A DNA stretch of 12,465 nucleotides from Rickettsia typhi (GTDB taxonomy: Bacteria > Pseudomonadota > Alphaproteobacteria > Rickettsiales > UBA1997), in contig CAMDRL010000024.1 of assembly GCA_945906835.1 (NCBI GenBank), positions 1 through 12,465 on the forward strand, written 5' to 3'. Positions 7,861 through 12,465 of the stretch are shown here, one piece after another. The notes under the pieces are model-generated. The model worked only from the letters and a program-made list of their open reading frames with translations, had not been told where the DNA came from and ran no database searches. Position 1 is the stretch's first letter. Each line of letters opens with the position of its first letter. The translations under genes and the position numbers were made by a program.

Positions 7861-8955
7861 CTACCGTAAAAAATATTTTTCATTGCCAAATGGTTCACTT
7901 TTTTTAATGAATAATCTTTTTTTAACATCAACTCCTAAAAGAGCTTGTGACACATCGCTTAAAATTTCTCGTGAAGAATAATAACCATGTCCCAAACCCA
8001 AAGTTTCATTATCAACCAAACTTACATTAATATTATCTAAGTCATTAGAAAGGCCGCAAGCTCCAACTCTGAGGCTGCCATTATTGAATGTTTTAGAAGC
8101 AATCATTGCCTTATCGTTTTTAGAGCAATAAAGCGTGATATGTTTGCTGCTTTTTTTAATATTACTAATTGCTTGATTAAATTCCTGCATATCAAAATCA
8201 GGGGCATTTAAAACTAATTCATTAATAAAAGTTTTATTAGAATTATTTTTTCCAACCCGCTCTAAGGCGGGCAAGGCAACTTGATGACCCATAGAATGAA
8301 CTATCAAATTGGCTCTAATATTGTTTTTTTCTAAATTAATTAAGAAATTCTCAAAAACAGAAATTGAATTTTTGGCGTTATTTAAATTATTGGCGTAAGT
8401 TTTATTCATTAAGCTTTCATCAATAAAGCCACCTCCTGCGCCAGCTGGCCAAGTAAATAAAATAACAGGACCTTGATATTTTAAATCATAAGCAATTTGA
8501 GCGGCGCGTAGAACAGCTTCTTGATATTGCACATTAAAACCATGAACAAAAATAAGCGCAGTACGATCAGATTTTTTAAGGGAATTTATTAAGTCAATTT
8601 CTTGAAGAGATTTTGCACTCGAAATTTTAAAGAAATCATTGGAAGATTGGCGATTATCTTTAGCTAAATTTATCTCTCCAATTGCATGATTTTTGGGAAC
8701 ACTAATTTGGCAAATACCAAATTGTGTTACAGAATCCAAAACTACGCCAAAGCTGTCATTATTGCATCCAAAGTCATTATTTTTAGATTTACGATTAGTA
8801 ACAACTAAAATATTTATATTCTTAGTTTGATTGAAATCTTCTACATAATATTCGCTCCAAATTGCGATTAACTTTTTTTGCAATTTTTCATCTTTGTTAT
8901 GAGAGCAAGAGGTTATGGTAAATAATGTGATTAGAATTAGAAATATGGTTTTCAT
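7861..8955 (-). CDS. Lipoprotein alpha/beta-hydrolase of DUF900 type
   Basis: A 364-aa protein. The N-terminus MKTIFLILITLFTITSC is a lipoprotein signal peptide with lipobox ITSC, so mature protein should start at C17, lipid-anchored in the envelope. The hydrolase core is recognisable: ALIFVHGFNVQYQEAVLRA (about 133-151, oxyanion strand), AYDLKYQGPVILFTWPAGA (about 155-173), nucleophile S221 in LIVHSMGHQ, a likely acid at D253 (NAPDFD) or D281, and a likely His at H323 (GLGHGYY). This order matches the DUF900 (PF05990) alpha/beta-hydrolases, whose substrate is mostly unknown; lipase or esterase activity is only a guess. It is transcribed in the same direction as aroC but is separated from it by a large hairpin repeat, so it may have its own promoter. 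No strong Shine-Dalgarno precedes ATG 8955. Confidence 0.8.
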   Translation of the reverse strand: MKTIFLILITLFTITSCSHNKDEKLQKKLIAIWSEYYVEDFNQTKNINILVVTNRKSKNNDFGCNNDSFGVVLDSVTQFGICQISVPKNHAIGEINLAKDNRQSSNDFFKISSAKSLQEIDLINSLKKSDRTALIFVHGFNVQYQEAVLRAAQIAYDLKYQGPVILFTWPAGAGGGFIDESLMNKTYANNLNNAKNSISVFENFLINLEKNNIRANLIVHSMGHQVALPALERVGKNNSNKTFINELVLNAPDFDMQEFNQAISNIKKSSKHITLYCSKNDKAMIASKTFNNGSLRVGACGLSNDLDNINVSLVDNETLGLGHGYYSSREILSDVSQALLGVDVKKRLFIKKSEPFGNEKYFLR

Positions 8956-8982
8956 AAATTTTTAAATAATGAGCGTGCTAAT

Positions 8983-9094
8983 CTACTGCCCCTAACCCCT
9001 CGTTATCAAGGAGGGGGACAAAAGCATTTCCTCCTTTAATAAACAAGGACTACAAGTATTCCCCTCCTTGATAAGGAGGGGTTAGGGGCAGTAG
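8983..9094. repeat. 112-bp hairpin repeat (CCCCTAACCCCTC...GAGGGGTTAGGGG)
   Basis: Two 34-bp arms, 8983-9016 and 9061-9094, are inverted copies with a single mismatch (CTCG against CTCC). The arms begin CTACTGCCCCTAACCCCTC and run to AAGGAGGGG. Each arm also has a local GGAGG/CCTCC pairing, and the 44-bp centre has another CCTCCTT (9030-9036) that can pair with AAGGAGG at 9008-9014, so alternative folds exist. It is GC-richer than its surroundings. It lies between aroC and the hydrolase gene, where the RNA hairpin could terminate or stabilise the aroC transcript. A diverged copy seems to flank the element at 30-195. Confidence 0.85.
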
Positions 9095-9124
9095 AACTCG
9101 CGCGTTCTGATTTTATATATTAGT

Positions 9125-10192
9125 TTATTTTCTAGCCTTCAACATCAAAACAAAATCAGCCAAAACACAAGCCAACATTGCTTCTCCAACTGGAACAGCC
9201 CTAATCCCAACGCAAGGATCGTGCCTTCCTTTGGTAATTATTTCACTATTGTTCCCAGCAACATCAAAAGTTTTTCGAGGAATTAAAATTGAACTAGTTG
9301 GCTTCACCGCAAAGCGCACCACTAAATCTTGACCAGAAGAAATTCCCCCTAAAACCCCGCCACTATGGTTGGAAGAAAAGTTAACTTTACCATTTTCCAT
9401 AAACATTTCATCAGCTAATTCACTACCTTTTTTAGCAGCCATGTCCATGCCATCACCAATTTCAACACCTTTCACCGCATTAATTCCCATCATTGCTGCG
9501 GCAATTCTGGCATCTAATTTATCATAAATTGGCTCACCAAGTCCAACAGGAACATTGCGAGCAACCACTTCAATTAATGCTCCAGCAGAATCTCCATTCT
9601 TTCTAATTTCCAATAAATAATCTTCAAAATTTTTCGCAGCAATTTTATCAGGGCAGAAAAAATCATTTTTATCAATTTCAGAAAAATCAATTCTGCTACG
9701 ATCAATTTTTTTCTCACCAATTTGAGTTAAATAACCTGTAATTTCAATTTTCTCTTTCTCTAAAATTTTTCTCGCAACTCCACCCGCTGCAACTCTCATC
9801 GCAGTTTCTCTAGCAGAAGATCTGCCGCCACCGCGATAATCACGAATACCATATTTTTCAAAATAAGTGTAATCAGCATGTGATGGGCGAAATTTATCTT
9901 TTATATCGCCATAATCACCGCTTTTTTGATCTTCATTATAAATCACCAAACTGATTGGAGTGCCAGTAGTCTTGCCTTCAAAAACTCCAGATAAAATTTT
10001 CACCTGATCTTTTTCTTGTCTTTGAGTGGTAAATTTTGATTGTCCGGGTCTTCTTTTGTCAAGATATTTTTGAATATCATTTTCTGATAAATCAAAAAGA
10101 GAAGGGCAACCATCAACTACGCAGCCAATTGCTTCCCCGTGACTTTCGCCCCAAGTGGTAAATGAAAAAATTTGTCCAAATTTATTACTCAT
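9125..10192 (-). CDS. aroC: Chorismate synthase
   Basis: Converts 5-enolpyruvylshikimate 3-phosphate to chorismate using reduced FMN, the last step of the shikimate pathway. It is 355 aa, the usual bacterial length. All three family signatures are visible: GESHG (15-19) within [28 protein letters not shown] (120-130), and [17 protein letters not shown] (from 323). RPGQS (48-52) and RPSHADYTY (102-110) are also present. Its ATG overlaps the stop of the upstream lptC-like gene as TAATG, so the two are translationally coupled. With folB it forms one operon; chorismate is also the source of p-aminobenzoate for folate, which fits. The gene is complete, with no odd residues noticed. Confidence 0.97.
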   Translation of the reverse strand: MSNKFGQIFSFTTWGESHGEAIGCVVDGCPSLFDLSENDIQKYLDKRRPGQSKFTTQRQEKDQVKILSGVFEGKTTGTPISLVIYNEDQKSGDYGDIKDKFRPSHADYTYFEKYGIRDYRGGGRSSARETAMRVAAGGVARKILEKEKIEITGYLTQIGEKKIDRSRIDFSEIDKNDFFCPDKIAAKNFEDYLLEIRKNGDSAGALIEVVARNVPVGLGEPIYDKLDARIAAAMMGINAVKGVEIGDGMDMAAKKGSELADEMFMENGKVNFSSNHSGGVLGGISSGQDLVVRFAVKPTSSILIPRKTFDVAGNNSEIITKGRHDPCVGIRAVPVGEAMLACVLADFVLMLKARK

Positions 10193-10620
10193 TATTGATT
10201 TTCTGTTTGATTAAGAATTAAAACTGGATGATTTGAAAAAATTAATCTTTCGCCTTCTTCACTTATTTTCAGCTCTCCTGCCTTGATATTACCAAGCTCA
10301 CCATCAGCAGAAACATTGTACATTGTAACTTCTTGCTCATTTTCGTGATAAGCTGTTTCAGCTTTTATATGATAAACTTGCGTATCATTATATTGAAAAT
10401 CTATACGCGGATTAGTCATGATTTTCGTGGCTTTATACTGCTTTGAATCAGACTGATAATTTGAAACAAATTTAATGCTATTATGAGTTTTATTAATGGC
10501 ATAAAATACATAAAAAAACAATCCACTAATAATTAGAAAATAACATAAAGTAGTTAGGTAATTTTTAATTTTTAGATGTGAGTTAATCAGCCTTAAAACT
10601 TGCTGTGTTCTATCATCCAT
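10192..10620 (-). CDS. lptC: LptC-like LPS export protein (short)
   Basis: A 142-aa protein with one membrane segment at about 21-43 ([20 protein letters not shown]) and a soluble C-terminal domain rich in short beta-type strands: [51 protein letters not shown]. This layout and the 'TNPRIDF...YHIKAETA' pattern resemble LptC/YrbK, the single-pass inner-membrane protein that passes LPS to LptA. It is shorter than the roughly 190-aa E. coli LptC. I chose ATG 10620: it overlaps the folB stop by 8 bp (ATGGATGA). The frame is open up to a TTG at 10686, but that would overlap folB by 74 bp. No lptA/lptB neighbours are visible, so the family call is moderate. Confidence 0.6.
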   Translation of the reverse strand: MDDRTQQVLRLINSHLKIKNYLTTLCYFLIISGLFFYVFYAINKTHNSIKFVSNYQSDSKQYKATKIMTNPRIDFQYNDTQVYHIKAETAYHENEQEVTMYNVSADGELGNIKAGELKISEEGERLIFSNHPVLILNQTENQ

Positions 10621-10969
10621 TTTTATTTTCTTGTTCAATTGTGATTGAGAAAGATTCAAGAGATTCAACTGCTCCAACCTTATCAATTTCTAATTTGCAT
10701 TTAGAAATTCTGCTATCTTGCATAATTTCATTCATGATATCTTGCGCCATTTTTTCCACCAATTTGAATCTTTTATTTGCAATTAAATTTTTAATTTTAG
10801 TTACGATATCATCATAATCAATCGCATCGCTTATTTCATTGCTTGTTAAAGCTCTATCAAAATTAGTGTGAATTTTAGCATTAATAATAATTTCTCTATC
10901 AACATTTTCTTCCCATTCATAAATTCCTAGAATAGTTTTTAGCCTGAGATTCTTAATCTTAATTATCAT
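10613..10969 (-). CDS. folB: Dihydroneopterin aldolase
   Basis: Cleaves 7,8-dihydroneopterin to 6-hydroxymethyl-dihydropterin and glycolaldehyde in folate synthesis. From ATG 10969 the protein is 118 aa, the family's normal size. Residues that align with the S. aureus active site are present: E20 (GIYEWEE), Y52 (AIDYDDI), E72 (KLVEKMAQ) and K97 (LEIDKVGAV). The frame is open upstream, with ATG 11005 and TTG 11047 as alternative starts adding 12 or 26 residues that no family member needs; none has a good Shine-Dalgarno. It is the first gene of the folB-lptC-aroC operon, and its stop overlaps the lptC-like start. The divergent TlpA-like gene and a palindromic repeat lie upstream. Confidence 0.88.
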   Translation of the reverse strand: MIIKIKNLRLKTILGIYEWEENVDREIIINAKIHTNFDRALTSNEISDAIDYDDIVTKIKNLIANKRFKLVEKMAQDIMNEIMQDSRISKCKLEIDKVGAVESLESFSITIEQENKNG

Positions 10970-11069
10970 TGGTTGATTTTTTTTGAATTGTCTAATACTA
11001 AACATGGGATCAAGGGAAATTATTTTCTTAAATTCATTTAAGATCAAGCGATTTTACTGATTTCTTGAA

Positions 11070-11135
11070 TGTCATGCCCCGCGCAGGGAAACATCTCATG
11101 AGGTGGTAAGATCCTTCACTTCCTTAAGGATGACA
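11070..11135. repeat. Dispersed palindromic repeat, TGTCAT family, copy 3
   Basis: A 66-bp unit from TGTCATGCCCCGCGCAGGG to AAGGATGACA, with the shared core AAACATCTCATGAG at 11089-11102. A small stem, ATCCTT (11111-11116) with AAGGAT (11126-11131), lies at its right end. It sits between the divergent folB and TlpA-like genes. Translation of its right half in the TlpA frame gives SFTSLRMT, a peptide typical of repeat-derived false N-termini. Confidence 0.7.
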
Positions 11136-11168
11136 GTTTACCTGTATAAGCAAAAAACCATTATTAAA

Positions 11169-11849
11169 ATGTCAGATCCAAAAATTATCTCATTACAAAA
11201 ATACAAAAAATCTCAAAAGCTCAAGAGCTTCAAAGAGAAGCTGTTAAAAATGTCGCTAAGAAAATTAATAAATAAATTGAGGGAGGATAGAAAAATGTTA
11301 TTTATAGTTGCGGTAACTTCGGCATTTATAGCGTCTTTTTTGTGGAATTATTTTGTGGTAATGCCGGCGCGTTTAGATGTGAAAATTGCACCATCACAAA
11401 ATATCACATTTAATAATACCAAGCCAATTCCCATGACAACAGGGCAGGTGGCAAACGAATTTGAAGAATATGAAGGCAAGCCAGTTTTACTTTATATTTA
11501 TACAACATGGTGCTCAAGTTGTGCCAGACAAACTCCTGTCATTAATGAAATTGCTCGTGAATTTCAAAATACTGATTTAAAAATAATCACTTTGGCGGTT
11601 GATAAAGATTTGAATCCTAATGATCTACAATCTCATCTAAGTCGTTATGGTAATGTATATTTTCAACCTCGCTATTTAAGCTTTAAAGAAGGTTTTTTAG
11701 AATTTCTAAAAAAGAAAAATATTAATTATCAAGGTCGTATTCCTTACACAGTTTTAATTTCACAATATGGTGAAGTTGTGACTAAATATGTTGGGGCAAA
11801 AAGTCCAAATTATCTCAGAAATAAAATCATTAAAGAAATTTACCAATGA
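11169..11849 (+). CDS. Membrane-anchored TlpA/ResA-like thioredoxin-fold protein
   Basis: Probably a thiol-disulfide oxidoreductase facing the periplasm, as in cytochrome c maturation or envelope redox control. From ATG 11169 it has 226 aa: a Lys/Arg-rich cytosolic tail (1-43), one membrane segment (about 44-65), then a thioredoxin domain with the WCSSC active site (W114, C115, C118) and the cis-Pro at P192 (RIPYTV). The frame stays open upstream to GTG 11103, but that stretch is the palindromic repeat and is not believable as protein. A further start, ATG 11295, has a strong GGGAGG 8 bases upstream and would give 184 aa beginning directly at the membrane segment; it may be the true or a second start. 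Its stop overlaps the cysS start (ATGA). The redox partner is unknown. Confidence 0.82.
   Translation: MSDPKIISLQKYKKSQKLKSFKEKLLKMSLRKLINKLREDRKMLFIVAVTSAFIASFLWNYFVVMPARLDVKIAPSQNITFNNTKPIPMTTGQVANEFEEYEGKPVLLYIYTTWCSSCARQTPVINEIAREFQNTDLKIITLAVDKDLNPNDLQSHLSRYGNVYFQPRYLSFKEGFLEFLKKKNINYQGRIPYTVLISQYGEVVTKYVGAKSPNYLRNKIIKEIYQ
11281..11286 (+). promoter_or_regulatory. Strong internal Shine-Dalgarno for an alternative start
   Basis: GGGAGG followed by 8 bases and ATG 11295, in frame with the TlpA-like gene. It is the best-placed Shine-Dalgarno noticed in the window; most other genes here have weak ones. It could mark the real start of the protein (membrane segment at its N-terminus) or simply encode Arg-Glu-Asp-Arg. 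Confidence 0.5.
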
Positions 11850-12465
11850 AAGATTTACCAATTAAAATTTTTAACACTCTTGGTCACAAAGAAGAGTTTC
11901 TAAAAGCAATCGATCCAAACCATTTACGAATGTATGTTTGTGGCCCAACGGTCTATGATTTGCCGCATTTGGGCAATGCTCGCAGTATTGTGGTTTATGA
12001 TCTATGGTTTCGTTTTTTTAAAGAGATTTTCCCGCAAGTTACTTATGTTAGAAATATCACCGATGTTGATGATAAAATTAATGCCGCAGCCAAAGAACAA
12101 AAAATTTCCATTCAAACTTTAACTCAAAAAATTATTGAAGGTTTTTATCGCGATATTGATGCGTTAAATGTTTTGCGCCCAACTCATGAGCCACAAGCCA
12201 CCAATCATATTTCAGAAATGATTACCATGATTGAGCAATTAATTAAAAATGGTTTTGCTTACGAAAGCGCGGGGCATGTTTTATTTGATGTAAATTCTTA
12301 CAAAGAATATGGTCAACTTTCCAATCGCAGCCTTGATGAAATGATTGCTGGTTCAAGAGTTGAAATTGCCACTTACAAAAAAAATCCTCTCGATTTTGTG
12401 TTATGGAAACCATCAGCTTTAGAAGATGATATTTCCAGCATCTTTGAAAGCCCTTGGGGCAAAGG
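11846..12465 (+). CDS. cysS: Cysteinyl-tRNA synthetase, N-terminal part
   Basis: Charges tRNA-Cys with cysteine using ATP, in the cytoplasm. The first 206 codons are present; the gene runs off the window. Visible class I features are MYVCGPTVYD (C32 is a zinc ligand that selects cysteine), PHLGNAR (41-46, the HIGH-type ATP motif), VRNITDVDDKI, and later YGQLSNRSLDEMIAGSRVE and NPLDFVLWKPS, the expected order for CysRS. The KMSKS motif and anticodon-binding domain lie beyond the window edge. ATG 11846 overlaps the stop of the TlpA-like gene by 4 bp, so translation is coupled. No T-box leader is present upstream. Confidence 0.96.
   Translation, partial: MKDLPIKIFNTLGHKEEFLKAIDPNHLRMYVCGPTVYDLPHLGNARSIVVYDLWFRFFKEIFPQVTYVRNITDVDDKINAAAKEQKISIQTLTQKIIEGFYRDIDALNVLRPTHEPQATNHISEMITMIEQLIKNGFAYESAGHVLFDVNSYKEYGQLSNRSLDEMIAGSRVEIATYKKNPLDFVLWKPSALEDDISSIFESPWGK

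Noticed and set aside
10605..10817. 70-codon plus-strand frame opposite folB
   Set aside because: Shadow of folB; no start signal or recognisable protein features.
11850..11930. T-box leader for cysS
   Set aside because: cysS overlaps the preceding stop, so there is no leader.
11934..12122. 62-codon plus-strand frame within cysS
   Set aside because: Out-of-frame shadow of a clearly recognisable cysS.

Overview
The window is strongly A+T-rich and gene-dense, from a Gram-negative bacterium. An LptC-like LPS-export protein, a lipoprotein signal, class I dihydroorotase with the D-x-Q-V-H-F-R variant, overlapping operons and several kinds of dispersed palindromic repeats suggest a low-GC alphaproteobacterium, perhaps Rickettsiales/Holosporales-like. 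It keeps de novo pyrimidine, chorismate, folate and thiamine steps, so it is less reduced than Rickettsia. The taxonomy is inference: there is no rRNA or marker-gene evidence here.

Region by region: (1) 1-250 holds a 166-bp inverted-repeat element that looks like a small non-autonomous transposon (MITE). It appears to sit inside an older palindromic repeat. (2) 251-5524 on the + strand is a protein-glycosylation cluster. It has an intact TPR + SPINDLY/OGT-type glycosyltransferase (745 aa), a second tandem copy broken by a frameshift at about 4135, and a GT-B-like protein coupled to it by TAATG. (3) 5533-7809 + carries pyrC, a repeat/terminator block and thiD. (4) 11047-7861 on the - strand carries folB, lptC-like and aroC in an overlapping operon, then a 112-bp hairpin repeat, then a lipoprotein alpha/beta-hydrolase (DUF900 type). 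(5) 11169-12465 + carries a membrane-anchored TlpA-like thioredoxin protein overlapping cysS, which runs off the window end.

How the genes work together: the first cluster probably glycosylates cytosolic or surface proteins. TPRs would select the target and the C-terminal GT41-type domain would transfer the sugar. The biosynthetic genes are housekeeping: AroC makes chorismate, which can feed p-aminobenzoate into the folate pathway where FolB acts.

The most notable signals are the duplicated and decaying OGT-like gene with near-identical DNA patches between copies, the nested transposon-in-repeat at the left edge, and a repeat that supplies a false N-terminus to the TlpA-like gene. No CRISPR array, tRNA, rRNA, riboswitch or obvious defence system was seen.
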